Of a stretch of DNA of 64,000 bases, positions 8,211-16,459 are shown in pieces. Position 1 is the stretch's first letter; every line of letters starts with the position of its first letter. This DNA comes from Streptomyces sp. SKN60. Its GTDB lineage: Bacteria; Actinomycetota; Actinomycetes; Streptomycetales; Streptomycetaceae. Made by a program: the position numbers and the translations under genes. The notes beneath the pieces were generated by a model. The model was given only the letters and a program-made list of their open reading frames with translations, ran no database searches and was not told the origin of the DNA. The stretch covers positions 62,001 through 126,000 of the forward strand of contig NZ_JAHTMW010000011.1 of the NCBI RefSeq assembly GCF_026236535.1, in the 5' to 3' direction.

Positions 8211-9812
8211 ATGAGTACGAACCATCCCGCGGACACCGCTGAAGCCGGCGCCGAGGCCGTACCCGAGGCCCGTCAGCTGCGCACGATCCTGATCGCCGTC
8301 TCCGTCGCCCTGATGGCCGTCGTCGCCTCCGTGTCCGGGCTGAACGTCGCCCAGACCCACCTGGCGGTGGAGTTCGGCGCCTCGCAGAGCACCGTCCTGT
8401 GGATCATCAACATCTACACGCTCGCCCTGGCCGCGCTGCTGCTCCCGCTCGGCGCGATCGGCGACCGCCTGGGGCGCAAGCCCACGCTGGTCGCCGGGCT
8501 GGGCGTCTTCGGCATGGCGAACGTGGTCGCGGGCCTGGCCCCGTCGGCCGAGGTCATGCTCGCCGCCCGGGTGGCCGCCGGCATCGGGGCGGCGATGATC
8601 ATGCCGATCACGCTCGCGGTCATCACCGCCACGTTCCCCGAGGAGCAGCGCGGCAAGGCGATCGGCGTGTGGACCGGCGTCGCCGGAGGCGGCGGCATCC
8701 TGGGCATGTTCCTCTCCGCTCTCCTCGTCGACATAGCCGACTGGCGCGGGCTGTTCGTCCTGCCGGTGGTCCTGGTCCTCGCCGCCCTGGTCCTGACGGT
8801 GAAGGCGGTTCCCGACTCCCGGGAGAGCTCGGCGCATCGTTTCGACACGGTCGGTGCGCTCGTCTCCGCGGTGGCCGTGGTGGGCCTCATCCTCGTCCTG
8901 CAGGAAGGCCCCGAACGCGGCTGGACCGACCCCGCGACGCTGATCGGCCTCGGCGTCGGCCTCACGGCGGCCGTCGGATTCGTGGCCTGGGAGCTGCGCC
9001 GTCGGGACGCCTCGCTCCTCGACGTACGTCTGTTCCGCGAGCGCGGCCTGGCCGGCGGTTCGATCACGCTGCTTGTGGTCTTCGGTGTCCAGGCGGGCAT
9101 CGCCGTGGTCCTGTTCCCGTTCTTCCAGGCCGTGCTGGGCTGGTCGGGCCTGCTGTCCACGGTGGCGCTGATGCCCATGGCCGTCATGATGATGGTGTCC
9201 TCGGGCCTGGCCCCCAAGCTCGCCGCCCGTGCGGGCTCCCGGCCGACGATGGCCGTGGGCATCGCGCTGGCCGGTGTCGGCCTGGCGCTGATGGCGCTGT
9301 TCGTCTCGGTCGACGGCGGGTACCTCGCCGTGCTGCCCGGCATGCTCGCCATGGGCATCGGCATGGGCCTGTCGATGACGCCGTCCACCGAGGCCATCAC
9401 CGGCTCCCTGCCGCGCGAGAAGCAGGGCGTCGCGTCCGCCCTCAACGACGTCACGCGCGAGTTCGGCACCGCTCTCGGGGTCGCCCTGCTCGGTGCGCTG
9501 CTCGCCGCCGGCTACCGCCGCGCCGTCGACGGCCGGTTGAACGGCGTCCCCGAGGGACCTGCGGCGACCGCCCGGGAGGGCGTCGCCAACGCCGTCGAGG
9601 CGGCGGGCAGCGCCGGCCGGCACGCTCAGGACGTTCTCCACGCCGCCCAGCAGTCCTTCGTCGACGGCTGGCGGCAGGCCATGTGGGCAGGCGTCGCCGT
9701 CATGGGCGCCCTGCTCGTCCACGTCGTCTTCCGCGGCCCGGAGCGCAGGACCCCCGCGGCCTCGGACGAGACGGAGGCCACGGAGGCCCTCCAGCAGTCC
9801 TCGATCGGCTAG
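8211..9812 (+). CDS. MFS multidrug-type efflux transporter (DHA2/EmrB-QacA-like)
   Basis: A 533-residue transporter with about 14 membrane helices, the size of the 14-TM drug:proton antiporters. Conserved features are the GDRLGRKP loop (motif A) and a glycine-rich antiporter motif C in GVWTGVAGGGGILGMFLSAL. The start at ATG 8211 has AGAGGAAA just upstream. The gene directly follows the thioredoxin-reductase-like gene, suggesting co-expression under the divergent XRE-cupin regulator. Its stop overlaps the stop of the convergent kinase gene in a single CTAG (9809-9812). The substrate is unknown. Confidence 0.92.
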   Translation: MSTNHPADTAEAGAEAVPEARQLRTILIAVSVALMAVVASVSGLNVAQTHLAVEFGASQSTVLWIINIYTLALAALLLPLGAIGDRLGRKPTLVAGLGVFGMANVVAGLAPSAEVMLAARVAAGIGAAMIMPITLAVITATFPEEQRGKAIGVWTGVAGGGGILGMFLSALLVDIADWRGLFVLPVVLVLAALVLTVKAVPDSRESSAHRFDTVGALVSAVAVVGLILVLQEGPERGWTDPATLIGLGVGLTAAVGFVAWELRRRDASLLDVRLFRERGLAGGSITLLVVFGVQAGIAVVLFPFFQAVLGWSGLLSTVALMPMAVMMMVSSGLAPKLAARAGSRPTMAVGIALAGVGLALMALFVSVDGGYLAVLPGMLAMGIGMGLSMTPSTEAITGSLPREKQGVASALNDVTREFGTALGVALLGALLAAGYRRAVDGRLNGVPEGPAATAREGVANAVEAAGSAGRHAQDVLHAAQQSFVDGWRQAMWAGVAVMGALLVHVVFRGPERRTPAASDETEATEALQQSSIG

Positions 9813-11134
9813 AACTCCACCCGGACGGTCAGGCCGCCGCCCTCCGCGTTGGCCGTCGCCGTCGCCCGGGCCCCGTGCGCCCGGGCGACGGCGTCGACGA
9901 TCGACAGGCCGAGGCCCGCGCCCTCGCCCGGTGTGTGGGTGCGTTCGTGGAGTCGGCGGAAGGGCTCGAAGAGCAGCGGGACGGTGTCGGGCGGTACGAC
10001 GGGACCGGTGTTGGTCACCTCGATACCGATGTCCGGGCCGGTGCGCACCTCGACGCGCCCCCGCGGGACGTTGTGCCGTACCGCGTTCGCGACGAGGTTG
10101 TGCAGGAGGCGTTCCAGGAGCACCGGATCCCCCTCGACGGTGAGCGGCCGGGCCCGTACCGCGATGTGCACGCCGCGTTCGGCCGCTTCGTCGGCCAGCG
10201 CGGCCGCGGTCTGCCGGGCGAGGTCGTCCAGGGCGACCGGGCGGCGTTCCTTGAGGCCCTGTTCGGAGGCGGCGAGGAGCAGCAGCCCCTCGATGATCCG
10301 CTCGCTGGTGTCGGCGACCTCGATGAGTTTCGAACGCATCCGTGCCACCCGCTCCGCGGACGGCTCGCCGGCGAGCCCGATCTCGGCGGCCGCCCGCTGT
10401 ACGGCGAGCGGGGTGCGCAGTTCGTGGGCGGCGTTGGCCGCGAACCGCTGCTGTGCGGAGACGAGCCGTTCCATCCGGCCGAGCATGCCGTCGAAGGTGT
10501 CGGCGAGCCGCTTGAGCTCGCCGGGCGGCCCGTCGAGCGCGATCCTCTCGTGCAGGTTCTCGCCGGACAGCCGGCGGGCGGTGTCGGTGATCACGGCGAT
10601 CGGCCGGAGCACCCGGCCCGCGGTCCACCAGGCGAGCGCGACGGACAGGACGGCGTAGCAGACGAAGACGGTGATGGAGACGGTGAGGAGCCGGTCCAGG
10701 GCCGCGGATTCCGCGGCGTCGCTCAGTGTCCGCGTGATCGCCAGGGCCTCGCGCGGGACGACGCCGGTGCCCGCGCTCGGTCCGGGGCTCGCGGGTGCGG
10801 GGCTCGCCGGTGCGGGGCTCGCCGGTGCGGCGGTCGGCATCCCGGTGGGGAAGGCGGTCGGCCGGGCGGACGGCAGTTGTTCCAGCCGCTGGGCCGGTAC
10901 GGCGGTGGTGACGGCCGTGCTGATCGACGCGTACAGGCCCTCCTGCACGAGCACGTACACGACGCCCGTGAGCAGGGCCCCGGCGAGGACGAGCAGCCCG
11001 GTGTAGAGGGCGGTCAGCCTGGCCCGTTCACCACGGAACGGCACCAGGCGGCCATGGTGCGCGCCGGGGCCCGGTGTCCTCGGCGGGCGAGGGCGCGGGC
11101 GCGGCGGCGCGAAGGGCTTCCGCCGGCCGTTCAC
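9809..11134 (-). CDS. Sensor histidine kinase
   Basis: A 441-residue membrane kinase, partner of the regulator at 11131. A proline/arginine-rich N-terminus is followed by TM1 (about 42-64), an extracellular sensor loop with Ala-Ser-Pro repeats (about 103-118), TM2 (about 150-170), a HAMP-type linker, and a HisKA box NAAHELRTPLA with the phospho-acceptor at His237. The HATPase domain has an N-box NLVANAVRHN and GEGAGLGLSIVDAVA. The GTG start (11132-11134) overlaps the response regulator's TGA in GTGA, implying translational coupling. The repeats are 15-base DNA repeats near 10790-10835. Confidence 0.95.
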   Translation of the reverse strand: MNGRRKPFAPPRPRPRPPRTPGPGAHHGRLVPFRGERARLTALYTGLLVLAGALLTGVVYVLVQEGLYASISTAVTTAVPAQRLEQLPSARPTAFPTGMPTAAPASPAPASPAPASPGPSAGTGVVPREALAITRTLSDAAESAALDRLLTVSITVFVCYAVLSVALAWWTAGRVLRPIAVITDTARRLSGENLHERIALDGPPGELKRLADTFDGMLGRMERLVSAQQRFAANAAHELRTPLAVQRAAAEIGLAGEPSAERVARMRSKLIEVADTSERIIEGLLLLAASEQGLKERRPVALDDLARQTAAALADEAAERGVHIAVRARPLTVEGDPVLLERLLHNLVANAVRHNVPRGRVEVRTGPDIGIEVTNTGPVVPPDTVPLLFEPFRRLHERTHTPGEGAGLGLSIVDAVARAHGARATATANAEGGGLTVRVEF

Positions 11135-11790
11135 GACGCGATCCGGTAGCCGGCTCCGGGGACCGTCTCCACGACCGGTGGCTCGCCGAGCTTGGCCCGC
11201 AGCTTGCTGAGGGTGACCCGTACCGCGTTCGTGCGGTAGCTGGTGTGCTCCTCCCAGACCTGCTCGATCAGGTCCTCGCCGCTGACCACGGCCCCCTCGG
11301 CCCGCAGCAGCGCCTCCAGGACGCCGAACTCCTTGGGCGACAGATGCAGATGCCGGCCGTCCCGGCTCGCCTGGCGGCGGGCGGTGTCCAGGGCGATCCC
11401 GGACCGTTCGAGGACGGGCGGCAGCGCGGGCCTGGCCCGCCGGCCCAGGGCCAGGACCCGGGCGAGGAGTTCGTCGTACGCGAAGGGCTTGGTCAGGTAG
11501 TCGTCCGCGCCGAGCCCCAGGCCCTCGACCCGGTCCCGTACCGTACCGGCCGCCGTCAGCATCAGGACCCGGGTCATCAGCCGCTGCCCGACCACGTGGC
11601 GGCACACCTCGTCGCCGTGCGTCCCGGGCAGGTCGCGGTCGAGGACGAGGACGTCGTACTCGCCGAACCGCAGTTTGCGCAGGGCTTCCAGGCCGTCGGC
11701 CGCGACGTCCACGGCGAGCGCGGCACGGCGCAGCCCCTCGGCGATCATCTCCGCGAGGAACGCCTCGTCCTCCACCACCAGTACGCGCAT
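11131..11790 (-). CDS. OmpR/PhoB-family response regulator
   Basis: A 219-residue regulator. The N-terminal receiver has the acidic pair VVEDE, phospho-acceptor Asp51 in VLVLDRDLPG, and a conserved Lys in LTKPFAYDEL. The C-terminal winged helix contains LSPKEFGVLEALL and the recognition region TNAVRVTLSKLRAKLG, ending ETVPGAGYRI. It heads a two-gene operon with the kinase and is divergent from the lipoprotein/ABC operon, its likely target. The 89-base gap between them holds two CGAAAC copies 24 bases apart start to start (11831 and 11849 region), a possible binding site. Confidence 0.95.
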   Translation of the reverse strand: MRVLVVEDEAFLAEMIAEGLRRAALAVDVAADGLEALRKLRFGEYDVLVLDRDLPGTHGDEVCRHVVGQRLMTRVLMLTAAGTVRDRVEGLGLGADDYLTKPFAYDELLARVLALGRRARPALPPVLERSGIALDTARRQASRDGRHLHLSPKEFGVLEALLRAEGAVVSGEDLIEQVWEEHTSYRTNAVRVTLSKLRAKLGEPPVVETVPGAGYRIAS

Positions 11791-11879
11791 GGCCCCTGTC
11801 TATCCGAAGGGGACCTTTCGCCGGTGTAAACGAAACCGCTGAGAGAAGCGAAACATCCCCGCGCGGCACGCTCCACGGC

Positions 11880-12392
11880 ATGACGATTCGACGGATCACC
11901 CGAGCGGCCGCCGCGCCCAGTCTGGCCGCCGCCCTCGCCCTGTTCGCCACCGCCTGCTCCTGGACCGGCGGAGGAGCCGCCGACGCGGGCGGGAGGAACG
12001 ACCGGAGTGTGACCGAGGAGGGCAAGAAGGCCGACCAGGCCTTCGAGCACCGCAAGTGCCTGCGCGAGCAGGGGCTCGACGTGCCCGAGCCCAAGCCGGG
12101 CGAGAGCGGCGTGGGACTCACCATCGGCGGTGACGGCATGTCCAAGGAGAAGATGGAGAAGGCGTTCAAGGCCTGCGCTGACAAGGCCGGCGGCGCCGGG
12201 TTCGGCAAGGAGCCGACGCAGGCCGACAAGGACAAGGCGCTCGCGTACGCGAAGTGCATGCGCCAGAACGGCTTCGACATGCCCGACCCGAAGTTCGACG
12301 GCGGCGCGCAGCAGGCCCTGCCGGTACCGAAGGGCGCGCAGAAGCAGAAGTTCGAGAAGGCCGCCGAGGCGTGCGAAGGCGTGGCCCGATGA
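11880..12392 (+). CDS. Lipoprotein with paired cysteine repeat
   Basis: A 170-residue protein with a lipobox LFATAC placing the lipidated cysteine near residue 26. The mature part has two similar segments, HRKCLREQGLDVPEPKP and YAKCMRQNGFDMPDPKF, each followed about 30-40 residues later by a K-A-x-x-A-C segment, so it is an internal duplication with conserved cysteines. The ATG at 11880 has no evident ribosome site, so translation may be leaderless. It is the first gene of an operon with the adaptor and ABC pair. It may act as the extracytoplasmic sensor or accessory part of that exporter; this role is inferred. Confidence 0.88.
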   Translation: MTIRRITRAAAAPSLAAALALFATACSWTGGGAADAGGRNDRSVTEEGKKADQAFEHRKCLREQGLDVPEPKPGESGVGLTIGGDGMSKEKMEKAFKACADKAGGAGFGKEPTQADKDKALAYAKCMRQNGFDMPDPKFDGGAQQALPVPKGAQKQKFEKAAEACEGVAR

Positions 12393-13588
12393 GCGGCGGT
12401 ACGGCGGAGGGCTCGGCGGACCCGTACCCGTACCCGGACGAGCGGCGCCGGCCGCTCGGGCGGCGGCGGCTCGGGTTCGCCCTCCTCGCGATCGTCGCCG
12501 TCGCGGGCGGCGGCGTCGCCGTCACCGCCCTGACCGCGCCGAAGGAGCCCCCGGCCGGCGGCGCGGGCGCCGGCTCCGGCGCCAAGGGGCTGCCGTCCGC
12601 CACGGCTCCCGTCACCCGGGGCGACCTCACCGACAGCTCGCAGCAGGACGGCACGCTCGGGCACCTCGGGGAGCGGAAGATCAACGCGGGCGGTCCCGGC
12701 GGCACCCTCACCTGGCTCGCGCCGTCCGGTTCCGTCGTGCGGCGGGACGAGCGGCTCTACGAGGTCGACGGCGAGGCCGTCCGGCTGATGTACGGGGACG
12801 AGCCCATGTACCGGAGTCTGAAGACCGGCGACAAGGGCACGGACGTACGGCAGTTGGAGGAGAACCTGGCCGCCCTCGGGTTCACCGGCTTCGACGTCGA
12901 CGAGGAGTACACCGCGAAGACCGCGGCGGCGGTCAAGCGCTGGCAGAAGTCCCACGATCTGCGGCAGACCGGCAGCATCGGCCCGGACCGGATCGCCTTC
13001 GCGGGCAGCGCGGTACGGGTGAGGGAGGCGGGTTCCGGCTCCGGTACGGGCGGGGGTGGCGCGGGTGGCGGAGGCGGCGCGGGCGGTCGGATCGCCGTCG
13101 GCGACCGGGTCGCACCGGGCTCGACGGTCCTCACGGTGACGGGCTCCGAGCGGGTCGTGACCTTCCGGGTGGCGGCCTCCGAGGCCGGCTCGGCGAAGAC
13201 CGGGACGCGGGTCCAGGTCACGCTTCCGGACGGCAAGCGACTGCCGGGGAAGGTGTCGGCGGTCGGCAGGACCGCGTCGGCCGGTGACGACCCGCAGGAC
13301 AAGACCCCGAAGATCGATGTCACGGTCTCCTTCGACGAGCCGGCCGAAGTGCGGGGCGTCGACCAGTCCCCGGTCACCGTCGAGCTGGCCGGCCAGACCC
13401 GCCGGGACGTCCTCTCCGTGCCCGTCAACGCCCTGCTGGCGCTTCCCGACGGCGGATTCGGCGTCCAGGTCGTCGAGAACGGTGCGGCGAGGGACGTCCG
13501 GGTCGAGCTCGGCATGTTCGCCCAGGGCAGGGTCGAGATCAGCGGCCAGGGGCTGCGCGAGGGCATGAAGGTCGGGGTGCCGTCCTGA
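12389..13588 (+). CDS. Membrane-anchored efflux adaptor with peptidoglycan-binding domain
   Basis: A 399-residue HlyD/MacA-like adaptor. It has a short cytoplasmic N-terminus, one TM helix (about 28-50), and a peptidoglycan_binding_1 domain (about 145-200: MYRSLKTGDKGTDVRQLEEN, LGFTGFDVDEEYTAKTAAAV). A Gly-rich linker (about 215-232) follows, then beta-barrel and membrane-proximal segments ending with VSVPVNALLAL-type sequence. It would link the MacB-like ABC transporter to the cell wall. The start ATG (12389) overlaps the previous stop in ATGA, and its own stop overlaps the next start in TGATG. Confidence 0.9.
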   Translation: MSGGTAEGSADPYPYPDERRRPLGRRRLGFALLAIVAVAGGGVAVTALTAPKEPPAGGAGAGSGAKGLPSATAPVTRGDLTDSSQQDGTLGHLGERKINAGGPGGTLTWLAPSGSVVRRDERLYEVDGEAVRLMYGDEPMYRSLKTGDKGTDVRQLEENLAALGFTGFDVDEEYTAKTAAAVKRWQKSHDLRQTGSIGPDRIAFAGSAVRVREAGSGSGTGGGGAGGGGGAGGRIAVGDRVAPGSTVLTVTGSERVVTFRVAASEAGSAKTGTRVQVTLPDGKRLPGKVSAVGRTASAGDDPQDKTPKIDVTVSFDEPAEVRGVDQSPVTVELAGQTRRDVLSVPVNALLALPDGGFGVQVVENGAARDVRVELGMFAQGRVEISGQGLREGMKVGVPS

Positions 13589-14388
13589 TGACCGGCACAC
13601 TGGAACACCTCGCGGACCCCGGCCCGACCCCGGATCCGACCCCGGGTCCGACCCCGGGTCCGGATCCGGTCCCCCGCCCCTCCCCCGCCCGGGTGCCGGT
13701 CGTGGAGCTCAGCGGCGTCGTCAAGGAGTACGCGGGCGGCGTCCGCGCGCTCGACGGCGTCGACCTCACCGTCGGCGAGGGCGAACTCGTCGGCATCGTC
13801 GGCCCCTCGGGCTCCGGCAAGTCGACCCTGCTCCACATCGTCGGCACCCTCGACCGGCCGACCGCCGGCACCGTCGCGATCGCCGGTCACGACATCGCCT
13901 CGCTCACCGACCGGCGGCTCTCCGCCCTGCGCGCCCGTCACATCGGCTTCGTCTTCCAGGCCTTCCACCTGGCCCAGGGCGTCAGCGCCGTGGACAACGT
14001 CGCCGAGGGGCTGCTCTACTCCGGACTGCCCCGGGCCCGGCGCCGCAGGCTGGCCGCCGAGGCCCTGGCCCGGGTCGGTCTCGCCGACCGGGCCGGCCAC
14101 CGGCCGCACGAGCTGTCCGGCGGTCAGAAGCAGCGCGTCGCGATCGCCCGCGCGGTCGTCGGCGCACCCGACCTGCTGCTCGCCGACGAGCCGACCGGCG
14201 CCCTGGACACGGCGTCCGGCGAGACCGTCATGGAACTGCTGCACGCCCTCCATCAGGAGGGCGCGACGATCGCGGTCATCACTCACGACACCGAGATCGC
14301 GCGGCGCCTGCCCCGACAGGTCCGGATCCGCGACGGCAGGGTCGTCGCGGACTCGGCCCCGTCGGAGCCGGGAAAGGGCGTGAGCTGA
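13588..14388 (+). CDS. ABC transporter ATP-binding protein (MacB/LolD-like)
   Basis: A 266-residue nucleotide-binding subunit with Walker A GPSGSGKST (72-80), Q-loop in FVFQAFHLAQ, signature ELSGGQKQR, Walker B LLLADEPTGALD and a switch His in VITHDTEIA. An unusual N-terminal extension (about 10-33) is a Pro-Gly-Pro-Thr repeat encoded by short tandem DNA repeats (13620-13670). It powers export together with the permease that overlaps its stop codon (TGATG). Confidence 0.95.
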   Translation: MTGTLEHLADPGPTPDPTPGPTPGPDPVPRPSPARVPVVELSGVVKEYAGGVRALDGVDLTVGEGELVGIVGPSGSGKSTLLHIVGTLDRPTAGTVAIAGHDIASLTDRRLSALRARHIGFVFQAFHLAQGVSAVDNVAEGLLYSGLPRARRRRLAAEALARVGLADRAGHRPHELSGGQKQRVAIARAVVGAPDLLLADEPTGALDTASGETVMELLHALHQEGATIAVITHDTEIARRLPRQVRIRDGRVVADSAPSEPGKGVS

Positions 14389-15719
14389 TGGCCGGCACAC
14401 GCAAGCGCGGGGCGTCCCGGCCGACTTGGCGGGCCACACCCCGCCACACGTCGCGAGGCACAGTGGCTTTCCAGGTGACGTCCCGGGGCGCGTCCCGGTC
14501 CGGTTCCGGTGCCGCCGGCCGGGAGGCCGGCGCGCTCAGAGCCCGCCGGCTCCGCCCACGCGACGTCCTGCACGTCGGCTCGGCCGGGCTGCGCAGCCGG
14601 CCCCTGCGGGTGGTTCTGTCGGCGCTCGGGATCGCCATCGGCATCGCCACGATGATCGCGGTGGTGGGCATCTCGGCCTCCAGCCAGGCACAACTGCTCC
14701 AACGGCTCGACGCCCTCGGCACCAACATGCTGGTCGCGAAGCCGGGCGAGGGGATGTTCAGCGGCCAGGAGGTGAAGCTGCCCAAGGACGCCGTCGGCAT
14801 GGTCGGCCGCATCGAGGGCGTGGAGGAGACCGGCGCGAGCGCGGACCTCCGGCACACCGTGCGCCGCTCCCAGCTGATCCCGGAGGCGGAGACCGGCGGC
14901 ATCGCCGTGAAGGCGGCGACCGAGGGACTGCTCGGCGTGCTGCGCGGCACGACGGCGTCCGGCACCTGGCTGAACGCCGCCAACGGACGCTACCCCTCCG
15001 TGGTGCTCGGCCATGTCGCGGCGGAACGCCTCGGCATCGACCGGCCCGGACGGCAGGTGTGGATCGGCCACCGGTACTTCACCGTCGTCGGCATCCTCGC
15101 CCCCCTGCCGCTCGCCCCCGAGATCGAGCGCTCTGCGCTGGTCGGCTGGGAGAGCGCGCAGCGGCTGCTCGGCTTCGACGGGCATCCGACGGCGGTGTAC
15201 GAGCGGTCCACGGACGCGTCCGTCCGGCAGGTCCAGCGGCTGCTCGCTCCGACGATCGACCCTCGGAACCCGCAGAACGTGGCGGTGAGCGACCCGTCCG
15301 AGGCGCTCAAGGCGAAGGCGGCGACGGAGGGGGCGTTCTCCACGCTGCTCCTCGGGCTCGGCGGCATCGCCCTGCTCGTGGGCGGTGTCGGAGTCGCCAA
15401 CACCATGATCATCTCGGTCCTGGAGCGGCGTCACGAGATCGGGCTGCGCCGCTCGCTCGGCGCGACGCGGGGGCAGATCCGGATCCAGTTCGTCACGGAA
15501 TCGCTGATGCTGTCGGGCCTCGGCGGCATCGCCGGCGTCGTCCTGGGCGGCGCGGCGACGGCGGTGTACGCCTCCGCGGGCGGCCTGCCCTGGGTGGTCC
15601 CGCCCTGGGCGGCCGGGGCCGGTTTCGTCGCGACCCTCGCGATCGGCACGGTGGCGGGCCTGTACCCGGCGGTCCGCGCCGCCCGCCAGTCACCGACCCT
15701 GGCGCTGGCGGCGGCGTAG
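14388..15719 (+). CDS. ABC transporter permease (MacB/FtsX family)
   Basis: A 443-residue permease. TM1 lies near 80-102 after an arginine-rich cytoplasmic N-terminus, then a MacB_PCD-type extracytoplasmic domain (about 105-305), and three C-terminal helices with the FtsX block NTMIISVLERRHEIGLRRSLGA and the final VAGLYPAVRAARQSPTLAL. With the ATPase and adaptor it forms a MacAB-like tripartite exporter adapted to a Gram-positive wall. Such systems usually move peptides, antibiotics or lipids; the substrate here is unknown. The two-component pair immediately upstream, on the opposite strand, is the probable regulator. Confidence 0.93.
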   Translation: MAGTRKRGASRPTWRATPRHTSRGTVAFQVTSRGASRSGSGAAGREAGALRARRLRPRDVLHVGSAGLRSRPLRVVLSALGIAIGIATMIAVVGISASSQAQLLQRLDALGTNMLVAKPGEGMFSGQEVKLPKDAVGMVGRIEGVEETGASADLRHTVRRSQLIPEAETGGIAVKAATEGLLGVLRGTTASGTWLNAANGRYPSVVLGHVAAERLGIDRPGRQVWIGHRYFTVVGILAPLPLAPEIERSALVGWESAQRLLGFDGHPTAVYERSTDASVRQVQRLLAPTIDPRNPQNVAVSDPSEALKAKAATEGAFSTLLLGLGGIALLVGGVGVANTMIISVLERRHEIGLRRSLGATRGQIRIQFVTESLMLSGLGGIAGVVLGGAATAVYASAGGLPWVVPPWAAGAGFVATLAIGTVAGLYPAVRAARQSPTLALAAA

Positions 15720-15733
15720 CGACCGGTCCCTGC

Positions 15734-15765
15734 TCCGGGCGTCCGGGCGTCCGGGCGTCCGGGCG
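15734..15765. repeat. Four perfect tandem copies of an 8-base unit
   Basis: TCCGGGCG repeats four times without interruption just after the ABC permease stop codon. It is not coding and is the kind of short tandem repeat that changes copy number by slippage. Confidence 0.85.
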
Positions 15766-15867
15766 GGCACAACCCCGTTCGTCGCCCTGCGAGTTCACCC
15801 GATCACCCAGAGCTATGCTCGCGAGCGTCGCCGCGGTCGCGCGGCGGACCGAGACAGGAGCATCACC

Positions 15868-16161
15868 ATGGCCATCATCGTCACGTTCGACCTCCCCGGC
15901 GCCGGACAGGAGCTCTACGACGCGGTCATCGATCGCGTGACGGGTGGCCGAGGCTTCTCCCGGTTCGCGGACCTGCCGAACCCGGGGCTCGTCTCCCATG
16001 CGGCGGGGCCGGTCGACGGAGGGTTCCGCGTGACCGAGGTCTGGGAGAGCGCGGAGGCCCTGGAGACCCACGCGAAGACGTTCGGTCCGGTCCTGGCCGA
16101 CCTCGGCCATGCCGACCTGCGGCCCACGATCATTCCGGCGCACAACGTCGTCGTCCGGTAG
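15868..16161 (+). CDS. Small dimeric alpha-beta barrel protein
   Basis: A 97-residue protein with the ferredoxin-like layout of antibiotic-monooxygenase/EthD-type barrels: a first strand MAIIVTFDLPG, a helix, GLVSHAAGPVDGGFRVTEVW, and a helix AEALETHAKTFGPVL. No catalytic residues can be assigned. The ATG has AGGAG seven bases upstream (15856-15860). It appears monocistronic, between the exporter operon and the roadblock cluster, with a hairpin downstream at 16212. Confidence 0.85.
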   Translation: MAIIVTFDLPGAGQELYDAVIDRVTGGRGFSRFADLPNPGLVSHAAGPVDGGFRVTEVWESAEALETHAKTFGPVLADLGHADLRPTIIPAHNVVVR

Positions 16162-16211
16162 GGACGGTTCGGACCGCTCCCACACCCACACTGCATCGCA
16201 CCACGCCGATC

Positions 16212-16236
16212 GCCCCGGTCGCACCGCGTCCGGGGC
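16212..16236 (+). terminator. Putative terminator hairpin
   Basis: GCCCCGG (16212-16218) and CCGGGGC (16230-16236) form a perfect 7-base stem about 50 bases past the alpha-beta barrel gene. The remaining 220 bases up to the next gene are less GC-rich than average (16330-16430) and probably hold the promoter of the DUF4388-like gene; I could not fix -35/-10 elements. Confidence 0.5.
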
Positions 16237-16459
16237 ATCGTCGTGCGGGGACGCGGCACGCACGCGCCAACCCCCTGCACCGCGAACGAATTCGCACGAA
16301 TCCGGTCTTCGATTCGATCTTCCAGCAGGCCCAGTTCGGCGCAATGTTGCAGATTCTGTCACATGATGTCTCTGATGGAATGTTTGTCCTGACGGCTGAT
16401 AAACACTTCCCTGTCGGTGTCACCCCCCAGACGCCTGTACGAGATTCCCCGCATCGAGC

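Noticed and set aside
15734..15765. CRISPR-like repeat
   Set aside because: The units are 8 bases and directly adjacent, with no spacers; no cas genes in the window.
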